This document shows, piece after piece, positions 34,610 through 42,649 of a stretch of 64,000 nucleotides of DNA (the stretch's first letter is position 1; each line of letters starts with the position of its first letter). Under the pieces are notes generated by a model that was given only the letters and a program-made list of their open reading frames with translations, did not search any database and was not told the origin of the DNA. The stretch is taken from positions 20,188 through 84,187 of the forward strand of contig DATCDN010000102.1 of NCBI GenBank assembly GCA_036510675.1, read 5' to 3'. A program made the translations under genes and the position numbers. Source of the stretch: JAATGI01 sp036510675 (lineage in GTDB: Bacteria; Pseudomonadota; Alphaproteobacteria; ATCC43930; CGMCC-115725).

Positions 34610-36142
34610 TCAAGCCTTGTGGATCAGCACCGGCTGCAGCGCACCCGACACGTTCGGCGTCACCTTGAGCGATTTCTTGAAGACGATCGGCTGAACATAT
34701 TGCAGTAGCGGCAGCACATAGCCCTGCTCGGCGCAGTACCGATCGACCGCCTTCCAGCCGGCGATGCGCTTCTTCTCATCGGCTTCGCCCCAGAGCGGGC
34801 CGATCATCTTGTCGACATCGGCGGTCTTCCAGGCCGAATGCGGCGAGGGGCCGAACATGGCGAAGCCGGTCGAAGTGGTCGGGTCGCCGATGGCATTGCC
34901 CCAATTGTAGAACGCCATCGGGTCGAGCTTATGCGCGGCGCGCAGCTCGAAATGCTTGGCGATCTCGTAAACCTCGATCTCCGCCTCGATGCCGACATTG
35001 CGCCACATCCCGACGATCGCCTGGATCATCTCGTAATCCTTGGGCTTGAACCCGCGGGTCGTCTGGATTTTGAATTTCACCGGATTTTGCTTGGAGAAGC
35101 CGCTGGCCTTCAGCAACTTTACCGCCAGTTTCGGATCGTGCGCCACCTTGATCGACGGATCGAACGCCTCGTATTCCGGCGCCTCGAGCGTGTCGATACG
35201 CGTGCCATAGCCACGCAGCAGCCGCTTGATGATCGCGTCCTTATCGACCGCATGACAGGCGGCGAGGCGGACATTCTTGTCGAGGAACGGCGCGACATTG
35301 GTGATGAAGATCATCCCGATGTCGGACACCGGGGTAGCGACGCCGGTCAGGCCCGGCTTCTTGCGCAGTCGATCGTATTCCTCATAGGGAATTTCGAGCG
35401 TCACATCGGACGAGCCGCTTTCCACCTCGGCGACGCGGCTGGTGGCATCGGTGACGAACTTAAATACCACGGTCTCGAACGGCGGCTTGCCGCCCCAATA
35501 ATGCGGATTGGCCTTGAGCCGCAGGAAGGAATTGGCTTGATATTGGTCGATCATATAGGGGCCGGTGCCGATCGGCTTCTTCTCGAAGCCTTGCGCGCCG
35601 ACCTTCTCGTAATAATTCTTGGGCAGCACATAGCCCGTCAGGAACGCCATCCATTTGAAATAGGTCGGGTCGAACGCCAGCACCTCGCCGGTGACACGCT
35701 GGCCGTCGATCTTGAACTTGCCAACGGTCGACCACAGCGATTGGATCGGATTGCCGGTTTCCTTCTTGCCCGCGCGCTCCAGCGACCACACCACGTCTTC
35801 CGGCGTGAATGGCGAGCCGTCATGCCAGACGACGCCCTTGCGCACATCCATCCAGACTTGCTTCCGGTCCTTACTCCAGCCCCAGTCGGTCAGCAGGCCC
35901 TTCTCCAGCGCCAGATTGGGCTTCTGGCCGATGAACTGGTCAAACACCGTGCGATAGATCGCCTGGATCGTCGGGTTGACGGCGGAGCCGCCGACGGTCG
36001 GGTCCCAGGAGGGCAGATCGACGTTGAACGCGATGGTCAGTGTGTCGCCCGCCGCGAACACCTTGCTGCCGGGCAGCACCATGCTGGCGATGACGCCCCC
36101 GGCGCTGGCCGCCATGAATTGACGACGTGAAATCTTACCCAT
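34610..36142 (-). CDS. ABC transporter substrate-binding protein (SBP_bac_5, Tat signal)
   Basis: 510-residue family 5 extracellular binding protein, the class that binds peptides, opines, nickel or glycosides. Export is by a Tat-type signal, KISRRQFMAASAGGVIASMVLPG. Core family segments are DPTVGGSAVNPTIQAIYRTVFDQ, the GVVWHDGSPFTPEDVVWSLERA motif and GTGPYMIDQYQANSFLRLKANPHYWGGKP. Start at MGKISRR with GGGGAG 9 bases before. It heads the transporter part of a seven-gene minus-strand cluster and lies 93 bp after the cyclase gene. Confidence 0.93.
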   Translation of the reverse strand: MGKISRRQFMAASAGGVIASMVLPGSKVFAAGDTLTIAFNVDLPSWDPTVGGSAVNPTIQAIYRTVFDQFIGQKPNLALEKGLLTDWGWSKDRKQVWMDVRKGVVWHDGSPFTPEDVVWSLERAGKKETGNPIQSLWSTVGKFKIDGQRVTGEVLAFDPTYFKWMAFLTGYVLPKNYYEKVGAQGFEKKPIGTGPYMIDQYQANSFLRLKANPHYWGGKPPFETVVFKFVTDATSRVAEVESGSSDVTLEIPYEEYDRLRKKPGLTGVATPVSDIGMIFITNVAPFLDKNVRLAACHAVDKDAIIKRLLRGYGTRIDTLEAPEYEAFDPSIKVAHDPKLAVKLLKASGFSKQNPVKFKIQTTRGFKPKDYEMIQAIVGMWRNVGIEAEIEVYEIAKHFELRAAHKLDPMAFYNWGNAIGDPTTSTGFAMFGPSPHSAWKTADVDKMIGPLWGEADEKKRIAGWKAVDRYCAEQGYVLPLLQYVQPIVFKKSLKVTPNVSGALQPVLIHKA

Positions 36143-36235
36143 TGTGAATTTCTCCCCGGTGTCGTCGGCAGACGGCATCCCCCGCTACCGAAATTGTTTC
36201 AATACTAAAATATCTAGGGCCGATTGCCAAGGCGC

Positions 36236-37018
36236 TCACCCACCGATCAGCGCCAGCACGCGGCAGGGACTGCCCGAGCCGTTGACGATCTTCAGCGGCG
36301 GCGTAATCAGGATCGCGCCCTTGGGCGGCAACAAGTCGAGATTGATCAGGCTGGCGAGGCCGAACTTGTTGCTGCCATGCATGCCGGAATGGCACGGAAA
36401 CGGCGGATCGAAGCGATAGGCTTGGCCGGCATCGGTGCCGACCCCCTCCGAGCCCCAGCCGATGACGTTGCGCTCCTTGGCGAGGAATGGCACCAGCGTC
36501 GGATGCGGCCCCGGCACATGCGAGCCGTCTTCCTTCATATTGTGGAATGCCTCGGCGCCGGTACGCTTCGACCAGTCGGTGCGCATCAGCACCCAAGTCC
36601 CGGCCTCGATCTTGCCATGGATCTTTTCCCACGCGACGACATGGTCGGGCGTCAGCAGGAAATCGGAATCGGCGGCCACTTCCTTCGAGCAATCGATGAC
36701 GTTGGCCGGCGCGATGAATTTCTCGACCGGGATCGAATCCGTTGTGTTGTTGGGATAATCCTTGCCGGTGACCCAATGGATCGGCGCGTCGAAATGCGTG
36801 CCAGTATGCTCGCCGCAGGCAAAATTGTTCCAGTACCAGGCCGGGCCGCGGCTGTCGTAATGGGAAATTTCCTCGAGGCGGAATGGCCAGGATGGCGCGA
36901 AATCGGGCGGCAATTGAATGATCGGCGTCGCCGGCTCCAATGGTTGCGACAGATCGACGATCTTGATTTTGCCGCCGAGAATGGCGGCGGCGAATTGCGC
37001 GAGGATGGTATCAGCCAT
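36236..37018 (-). CDS. Metal-dependent cyclase/kynurenine formamidase-like hydrolase
   Basis: 260-residue cyclase-family protein. The metal site is CGEHTGTHFDAPIHW (H-x-G-T-H-x-D), followed by VIDCSKEVAA and the late GIGWGSEGVGTDAG... FPCHSGMHGSNKFGLASLINLDLLPPKGA block. Relatives hydrolyse N-formylkynurenine, isatin or cyclic amides, or act as trans-dienelactone hydrolases. The start MADTILAQF has GGAG 8 bases before. Neighbours (flavin amine oxidase-like enzyme upstream, peptide-type transporter downstream) suggest uptake and cleavage of an N-containing or cyclic substrate; the substrate itself is not known. Confidence 0.88.
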   Translation of the reverse strand: MADTILAQFAAAILGGKIKIVDLSQPLEPATPIIQLPPDFAPSWPFRLEEISHYDSRGPAWYWNNFACGEHTGTHFDAPIHWVTGKDYPNNTTDSIPVEKFIAPANVIDCSKEVAADSDFLLTPDHVVAWEKIHGKIEAGTWVLMRTDWSKRTGAEAFHNMKEDGSHVPGPHPTLVPFLAKERNVIGWGSEGVGTDAGQAYRFDPPFPCHSGMHGSNKFGLASLINLDLLPPKGAILITPPLKIVNGSGSPCRVLALIGG

Positions 37019-37065
37019 GGTTGCTTCTCCGACGGTGTCGTTGTGAATGCGATAGCCAGGCCACG

Positions 37066-38640
37066 CTACAGGGCGCCCGCCAACATTTTTCCCAGCATGA
37101 ACCCCGAACCGGCGCCGGTGCCCGCGCCGGGCCAGGTCGCCGCGCCCACCATATACAATCCCTGTACCGGCGTGCGATAGCGCGACCAGCCCAACGCCGG
37201 CCGGCGCCAGAAATATTGATCGAGATGGTGGCTGCCGTGAAGACTGTCGCCACCCACGAGGCAGGGATTGTCGCGCTCGAGATCGAGCGGCGACAGGATC
37301 TTGCTCCCCAGAATTTTGCCGCGCAGGCCCGGCGCATAACGCTCGATGAGATCGAGCACCCGCTCCGCGTAAGGCGCCGATGCCGCGTCCCAATCGCGCG
37401 CCGCGATCGTGCCGGCGGCATCGCCGCTGATGACGGCCGGCAGCACCCGCACCTGAACCCATAGAATATGCCGGCCAGCCGGCGCACGGGTCGGATCGAT
37501 CGCCGTCGGCTGGCCGACCACCAGTACCGGCTCGGCCGGCAGCATGCCCGCCGCCATCTCGTTGTAGGTCTTACTCATCGCCGCGAGGGACGGCGCCAGA
37601 TGCACATAGGCGAAACTTTTCAATTCATCGCCCGCCGTCCAATCCGGCTGGCCGGACAGCGCCAGGTGGACCATCATCGTGCCGGGACCGGGCCGCAGCG
37701 CCGCGATGCGCCGCGCCCCCCGGCTCTGTCCCGGCGCTCCGGGCAACAGCCTATCGAACAGCAGGCGCGGATGAAGATCGGCGATCACCGCGCGCCGTGC
37801 ATCCAATGCCCGGCCATCCGCCAGCACCACGCCGTTCGCCTTGCCACCGGCAATCCTGACGCGCGCGGCCTCGGCGTTCGTCAGCAGCGTGCCGCCAAGC
37901 TGCCCCAGCGTCTTCACCATGGCGCGGATGATGGTGTCGGCGCCGCCGGCACCGATCACCATGCCGAACGCCTGATTGCTCATCGATTCCGCATAGGGAA
38001 ACAAGGCACCGCCCGCGATGTCGGGCGCGAAATCGAGATGCATGCCCCACGCCGATGCCATGGTCTTGAGCCGATCGCTCTCGAAATGCCGGTCGAGAAA
38101 GGCGCGCGGCGAGGCCCGCAGCATCTGGGCCGTCTCGATCAGCCATCCGGTGCCCCTGGCGCGCCACGCCCGCCACACAATCTTTAACGCCTGCGCCGAT
38201 GGCATCGGCGCGCCGAGCAGCCCGAAGATGTAGGGCGCGGCCGAACCGAACGCGGCGACCATGTTTCGCCACGCCTCGGCATCGCGTGGTGAGAATGTCG
38301 CGATCCGCGCGGCGGTCGCGTCGAGGTCCTTGCTAACACCGAGCCAGGTGCCGTCGGGAAAGGCGGTGGCGAAGCAATGATCCGCGCCGACCAAGGCAAG
38401 CCCGTTGGCGATCAGCCGGTCGCGATAGGCCGCGAAGAAGCCCGAGCCGGCGAACATGCTGAGATTCATCGCATAGAGGTCATGGCGGAAGCCGGCGAGC
38501 GTCAGTTCCTGGGTCTTTACCGCGCCGCCTGGCTCGGCGTTACGCTCGACCACCGCGACCGACCAGCCCTTGGCCGCGAGATGGACCGCCGTCGCGAGAC
38601 CATTAAGGCCCGCGCCGATCACGACCGCGTCATACGCCAT
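37066..38640 (-). CDS. Phytoene desaturase-like FAD oxidoreductase
   Basis: 524-residue flavoprotein of the phytoene dehydrogenase/NAD(P)-FAD amine-oxidase-like family. N-terminal VIGAGLNGLATAVHLAAKGWSVAVVERNAEPGGAVKT is the FAD-binding fold with the family GG motif; the C-terminus GLYMVGAATWPGAGTGAGSGFMLGKMLA is the second FAD-contact signature. Carotenoid genes are absent, so another redox substrate is likely. It is the first gene of the minus-strand cluster and is divergent from a paralogue of nearly equal length (97 bp gap). Confidence 0.9.
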   Translation of the reverse strand: MAYDAVVIGAGLNGLATAVHLAAKGWSVAVVERNAEPGGAVKTQELTLAGFRHDLYAMNLSMFAGSGFFAAYRDRLIANGLALVGADHCFATAFPDGTWLGVSKDLDATAARIATFSPRDAEAWRNMVAAFGSAAPYIFGLLGAPMPSAQALKIVWRAWRARGTGWLIETAQMLRASPRAFLDRHFESDRLKTMASAWGMHLDFAPDIAGGALFPYAESMSNQAFGMVIGAGGADTIIRAMVKTLGQLGGTLLTNAEAARVRIAGGKANGVVLADGRALDARRAVIADLHPRLLFDRLLPGAPGQSRGARRIAALRPGPGTMMVHLALSGQPDWTAGDELKSFAYVHLAPSLAAMSKTYNEMAAGMLPAEPVLVVGQPTAIDPTRAPAGRHILWVQVRVLPAVISGDAAGTIAARDWDAASAPYAERVLDLIERYAPGLRGKILGSKILSPLDLERDNPCLVGGDSLHGSHHLDQYFWRRPALGWSRYRTPVQGLYMVGAATWPGAGTGAGSGFMLGKMLAGAL

Positions 38641-38686
38641 GGAGGCCCCCGCTCAACTCCATCATCATCGCCGTGACATCGGATAT

Positions 38687-38714
38687 TTGCAATTTAAAGT
38701 ATCGGCGATATTTT
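38687..38714 (+). promoter_or_regulatory. Candidate promoter for the plus-strand desaturase-like gene
   Basis: TTGCAA (38687-38692) and TATTTT (38709-38714) are 16 bp apart and end 23 bp before the ATG at 38738. A direct repeat of ATCGG followed by ATATT spans the same 97-bp divergent region. Confidence 0.4.
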
Positions 38715-38737
38715 CAAGCCGAGGGCGGGCAACGAAC

Positions 38738-40300
38738 ATGGCGGACGCGGACTACATCGTCATCGGCAGCGGCATCAACGCGCTGGTGGCGGCGGCGCTG
38801 CTGGGACGCAAGGGCCATAAGGTGCTGGTGCTGGAGCGCAATGCGCGGGCCGGCGGCTGCATGCTGACGGATGCGATCACCGCGCCCGGCTTTCTCCATG
38901 ACGTGATGGCAACCACATTCGTGCTGTTCACCACCGGGCCGGCCTATGCGGCGCTGGGCGCCGACTTGACGAAACGCGGCCTCGAATTCGCACAAAGCGA
39001 CCGGCCGGCGGCGGTGCTGCGCCCGGACGGCGGTCATCGGATCATGCGGATGGACCGCACCGTTAACCTTGCCGCGTTCGGCGACGATGGCCCGGCCTAT
39101 GGCCGCGCCGTCGACGGCATTGGCGCCGACGCCGATTTCATCTTCGGCCTGCTGGGCGGCAATCCATGGTCACGCGGAACCGCCTGGACATTGGCGCGCC
39201 AGGCGATACGGCGCGGCCCGCGTGGCCTCGCCACCTTCTTCGGCGAGGCTCTGGGCAGCGCACGGACCTGGCTGGAGACCGATTTCCAGTCCGACCTCAT
39301 GTGGGCCTTGTTGGCGCCCTGGGTGCTGCATGTCGGCCTCGGCCCCGAGAGCGCCTATTCCGGCATGATGTTGAAGGTCATTGCGTTCGCCCTCGAAGTG
39401 GCCGGCGCGCCCATCGTCAAGGGCGGCGCGGCCAATCTGGTATCCGCGTTCCAGCGCCTGATCGAGGATCAGGGCGGTAGTATCCACACCGGCACCGATG
39501 TCGCGGCGATTCTGCTGGATGGCGGCAAAGCGCGCGGCGTGCGCGTTGCCGATGGCCGCGAGATCACCGCGGCCGAAGGGGTCATCTCCTCGACGACGCC
39601 GCAACAGCTCTATACGCGCCTACTCGATCCCGCCGCCCTGCCCGCTTCGGTCGCCGAGGGCGTGCGTCGATTTCGTTTCGGCAAGGGCAATATGCAAATC
39701 CATTACGCCCTGTCTGGGCCGCCGCAATGGCGCGTGCCGGAGATAGCGGGCGTTGCCCTGACGCATCTCACCCCGGGCCTCGATGGCGTTTCCCGCGCGG
39801 CAAACGAGGCGGAGCGCGGCCTGTTGCCGGCCGAACCGACCATCTGTGTCGGTCAGCCGGCGGCGCTTGACCCCAGCCGTTGCCCGCCGGGCCGCTCGAT
39901 CCTATGGCTGCAACTGCCGGAGACGCCGCGCCAGATCAAGGGCGACGCCGCCAGCGAAATCGCCACCCCCGCCGATGGGCGCTGGACCGACGATCTCGGC
40001 GAGCGCTATGCCGACCGTGTCGAGGCCATTCTGGCACATCAGATCGACGGGTTCAGCGCCTCCGTGCTCGGCCGCCGCGTTTATGCCCCGTCCGATCTCG
40101 AGGCGCTGAACATCAATCTGATCGGCGGCGATCCTTATGGCGGGTTCTGTGGCATCGATCAATTTTTCTTGTGGCGGCCGTTCAAAGACAGCGTCAATCA
40201 CCGCACCCACATCAAGGGGCTGTATCATATCGGCGCCTCGACCCATCCCGGCCCTGGGCTGAGCGGCGGCTCGGGCTTTTTGCTAGCCAATTCCCTTTAG
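38738..40300 (+). CDS. Phytoene desaturase-like FAD oxidoreductase (paralogue)
   Basis: 520-residue flavoprotein. FAD-binding N-terminus ADYIVIGSGINALVAAALLGRKGHKVLVLERNARAGGCMLTD; C-terminus GLYHIGASTHPGPGLSGGSGFLLANSL. Middle segments such as the GLLPAEPTICVGQPAALDPSRCPPGRSILWLQLPE stretch match the minus-strand paralogue (LPAEPVLVVGQPTAIDPTRAPAGRHILWVQ), indicating duplication and divergence. GAGGGCGGG precedes the ATG. Together they may form a heteromer or act in sequence. Confidence 0.9.
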   Translation: MADADYIVIGSGINALVAAALLGRKGHKVLVLERNARAGGCMLTDAITAPGFLHDVMATTFVLFTTGPAYAALGADLTKRGLEFAQSDRPAAVLRPDGGHRIMRMDRTVNLAAFGDDGPAYGRAVDGIGADADFIFGLLGGNPWSRGTAWTLARQAIRRGPRGLATFFGEALGSARTWLETDFQSDLMWALLAPWVLHVGLGPESAYSGMMLKVIAFALEVAGAPIVKGGAANLVSAFQRLIEDQGGSIHTGTDVAAILLDGGKARGVRVADGREITAAEGVISSTTPQQLYTRLLDPAALPASVAEGVRRFRFGKGNMQIHYALSGPPQWRVPEIAGVALTHLTPGLDGVSRAANEAERGLLPAEPTICVGQPAALDPSRCPPGRSILWLQLPETPRQIKGDAASEIATPADGRWTDDLGERYADRVEAILAHQIDGFSASVLGRRVYAPSDLEALNINLIGGDPYGGFCGIDQFFLWRPFKDSVNHRTHIKGLYHIGASTHPGPGLSGGSGFLLANSL

Positions 40301-40305
40301 TAGCG

Positions 40306-40596
40306 CTAAGCCGCCTGTTCCTTCTCAGCCGGAAACATGGTCAGAATCCGCGACCGCAGATGGTCGGGATCGAAGCCGGCGCCATCGCACGCGATGCGGA
40401 ATTCCTGCCCGTTGGACATGAACCATTGCCGCGCTTCATTGCACAGCCGGACGCGCTCGCGCGGCCCGGAGGCCGCCGCGACCTTATCCATCGCGTCGTC
40501 GAGCGCGCGGTCCAGCACCGCGCACCAAAGCTGCCGCTCCGCCGTCTGCAGAACGATACTTTCCGATTCAGGGGCCGTCTCGACGCGATGTCTCAC
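40306..40596 (-). CDS. Small protein with WF...GFDPDHLRSRI motif, unknown
   Basis: 96-residue soluble protein starting at a GTG with AAGGCGAGAG before it. The core ERQLWCAVLDRALDDAMD... NEARQWFMSNGQEFRIACDGAGFDPDHLRSRI has the pattern A-x-x-W-F followed by G-h-D-P-x-x-h-R, seen in short uncharacterised proteins and some phage-like helix-turn-helix proteins of Proteobacteria. DNA binding is possible but not shown. It stands alone, convergent with the desaturase-like gene (5 bp). Confidence 0.6.
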   Translation of the reverse strand: MRHRVETAPESESIVLQTAERQLWCAVLDRALDDAMDKVAAASGPRERVRLCNEARQWFMSNGQEFRIACDGAGFDPDHLRSRILTMFPAEKEQAA

Positions 40597-40736
40597 CGCT
40601 CTCTCGCCTTACTTGCTTGGTCGCCGTGGAAGGCAATATGGTGACGCATTGCGCGGTTGAACACAATAATTCCAGCAATGGCGATCTCGGGGCCGATCTG
40701 ACTTAGGATGGCGGGGATCAACCCGGAGACCGCGCC

Positions 40737-41162
40737 ATGCCATCCCAAATCACCCATATTCACTGGCCCGATGCACCCGCCATGTGGATGCCCTATGCCC
40801 CCGCGATCAAGGTCGACGGCGGCAGCATGATCTTCTGTGCCGGGGTCACGGCGGCCCCGGTTTATCACCATCACCCGCACCGGCCGGCCGAGTTCGACAC
40901 CATGCCGAGCGACATGGCGGGCCAGACCCGCGCCGCGCTGGAGAACCTGAAACGCGGCCTGGAGGCGGCGGGCGCGGGCTTCGCTGACATCGTCAGCGCG
41001 ACCCGTTTCGTGACCGATTTGAGGGATCAGGACGCCATCAATCGGGTATGGGCGGAGTATTTCGGCGATAGCAAACCGGCGACAACAACGGTGCAAGTGG
41101 TCGCGCTCGCCACCGATCCGCGCTGCCTGATCGAGATCAACGCCATCGCAATTGTCGGGTAA
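40737..41162 (+). CDS. Rid family protein
   Basis: 141-residue Rid protein starting with PSQITHIHWPDAPAMWMPYAPAIKV. Landmarks are GSMIFCAGVTAAP, MAGQTRAALENLKRGLEAAGAGFADIVSATRFVTDL and CLIEINAIAIVG. The archetypal arginine position reads PATTTV (threonine). The N-terminus is longer than in RidA and rich in Trp, Pro and His. GGAG lies 8 bases before the ATG. It begins a plus-strand run with an epoxide hydrolase, another Rid protein and a Rieske oxygenase. Confidence 0.88.
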   Translation: MPSQITHIHWPDAPAMWMPYAPAIKVDGGSMIFCAGVTAAPVYHHHPHRPAEFDTMPSDMAGQTRAALENLKRGLEAAGAGFADIVSATRFVTDLRDQDAINRVWAEYFGDSKPATTTVQVVALATDPRCLIEINAIAIVG

Positions 41163-41172
41163 GGAGGGCGAA

Positions 41173-42138
41173 TTGACCGACTTGAAGCACGGTTTTGTCC
41201 ATGCCAATGGCGTGCGGCTGCATTATGTCGAGGCGGGCAGCGGGCCGCTGGTGCTCCTCTGCCATGGCTGGCCGGAGAGCTGGTATTCCTGGCGGCACCA
41301 GATACCGGCGCTGGCGGCGGCGGGCTTTCGCGTGGTGGCGCCGGATCAGCGCGGCTATGGCCAAAGCGACTGCCCCGAGGCGATCGCCGCCTATTCGATC
41401 TTCAACCTGGTCGGCGATATGGTCGGGCTGGCGCGGGCGCTGGGCGAGAGCAGCGCCATCGTCGTCGGGCATGATTGGGGCGCGCTGGTCGCGCAGCAAT
41501 GCGCGCTGTTGCGGCCCGATCTCTTTCGCGCGCTGGCCCTGCTCAGCGTGCCGTTCATCCCGCGTAGTCCGGTGCGCCCGGCGGTACGCTATGCCCAGAT
41601 CACCCAGCAGAATCATTTCTATCAGGATTACTTTCAGGAGCCCGGCCGCGTCGAGCGCGAGCTGGCGGAGGATGTCCGGAAATCGATGCGCGGCATCCTG
41701 ACCGCCGGCTTCAAGTTCAACCGCGACACGATGATCCCGATCGTCGCTTTCCCAAAGCATGTGCGATTCGCCGAGGCGGTATGGTCCAACGTCACCGATA
41801 CCCTGCCGGCCTGGCTGACCGAGGCCGATCTCGATTTCTACGCCGGCGAATTCACCCGCGCCGGCTTTCGCGGCGGCATCAACTGGTATCGCAATCTCGA
41901 TCGCAATTGGAAGATGACGGCGTTCCAGGACGGCGCCAAGGTAACGCAACCGGCGGTCTTCATCGCCGGCGAGAAAGACGCGGTCTTGACCATCACCGGC
42001 GACGCAGTGAAGAACCAGGCCACCACCATGCCGCGGCTGACCGGGACGCACCTGATACCCGGCGCCGGCCATTGGGTGCAACAGGAACAACCCGACGCGG
42101 TCAACGCTCTGCTGGTTGAATTCCTGCGCGGCCTCTAA
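41173..42138 (+). CDS. Epoxide hydrolase-type alpha/beta hydrolase
   Basis: 321-residue alpha/beta hydrolase. The oxyanion-hole motif HGWPESWYSWRHQ and the nucleophile GHDWGALVAQQ (Asp) identify the epoxide hydrolase/haloalkane dehalogenase branch; the catalytic histidine is in GAGHWVQQEQP and the acid likely in AGEKDAV. Cap-domain tyrosines occur in NHFYQDYFQ and NWYRNLDRN, as needed for epoxide opening. The start is a TTG: AAGGAGG lies 5 bases before it, 10 bp after the Rid stop. It would hydrolyse an epoxide to a diol in the aromatic or terpenoid catabolic cluster. Confidence 0.92.
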   Translation: MTDLKHGFVHANGVRLHYVEAGSGPLVLLCHGWPESWYSWRHQIPALAAAGFRVVAPDQRGYGQSDCPEAIAAYSIFNLVGDMVGLARALGESSAIVVGHDWGALVAQQCALLRPDLFRALALLSVPFIPRSPVRPAVRYAQITQQNHFYQDYFQEPGRVERELAEDVRKSMRGILTAGFKFNRDTMIPIVAFPKHVRFAEAVWSNVTDTLPAWLTEADLDFYAGEFTRAGFRGGINWYRNLDRNWKMTAFQDGAKVTQPAVFIAGEKDAVLTITGDAVKNQATTMPRLTGTHLIPGAGHWVQQEQPDAVNALLVEFLRGL

Positions 42139-42245
42139 GCGGGGGATGCGTGTGGCGCATTGGTGCTCGCACGGCGATCGGCTTGTCGGGAGCGGCGGCG
42201 CGGCCCTAGACTGGTGCTAATCAAGCAACCGATCGAGGAAATGTC

Positions 42246-42635
42246 ATGGGAACGCGTAAGAGCATCGAAGTGCCGGGTTACGGCCATGGACCGAATCCGA
42301 TCCCCGCCGCCTCGCGGATCGGCAATATGGTCATCACCGGCGGCATCCACGGCACCGACACCGAAACCGGCAAGATTCCCGCCGACGCGATCGGCCAGTG
42401 CGCCAATGTCTTCGCGAATGTCCGCAAGATTCTGAGCGCCGCCGGCGCATCCACCGAGAACATCATCAAGATGAATTTCTGGGTACGCGACGCCGCGGCC
42501 CGCGATGCGATCAACAAGGAATGGGTCGCGATGTTTCCCGATGCGCATTCGCGGCCCGCGCGGCACACGCTGGTCTATGACAAGCTGTCGCCCGCCTATC
42601 AGCTCCAATGCGACTTCATCGCGGTGATCGAGTAG
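42246..42635 (+). CDS. Rid family protein retaining the RidA arginine
   Basis: 129-residue Rid protein with GNMVITGGIHGTD, IGQCANVFANVRKILSAAGASTENIIKMNFWV and YQLQCDFIAVIE. Unlike the other four Rid proteins of the window it has PARHTLVY, so the archetypal catalytic arginine is kept, but the tail glutamate (IEIE in RidA) is replaced (LQCD). GAGGAAA precedes the ATG. The Rieske oxygenase starts 14 bp downstream, so they are surely co-transcribed. Confidence 0.9.
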   Translation: MGTRKSIEVPGYGHGPNPIPAASRIGNMVITGGIHGTDTETGKIPADAIGQCANVFANVRKILSAAGASTENIIKMNFWVRDAAARDAINKEWVAMFPDAHSRPARHTLVYDKLSPAYQLQCDFIAVIE

Positions 42636-42649
42636 GCGGGAGAAGCGCG

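Noticed and set aside
36236..37462. Long version of the cyclase gene starting at 37462
   Set aside because: The extra 148 residues overlap the desaturase-like gene in another frame; GGAG before the ATG at 37018 and family length favour the short form.
40306..40596. Phage remnant around the small WF-motif protein
   Set aside because: Only one small gene, no integrase, attachment repeats or structural genes nearby.
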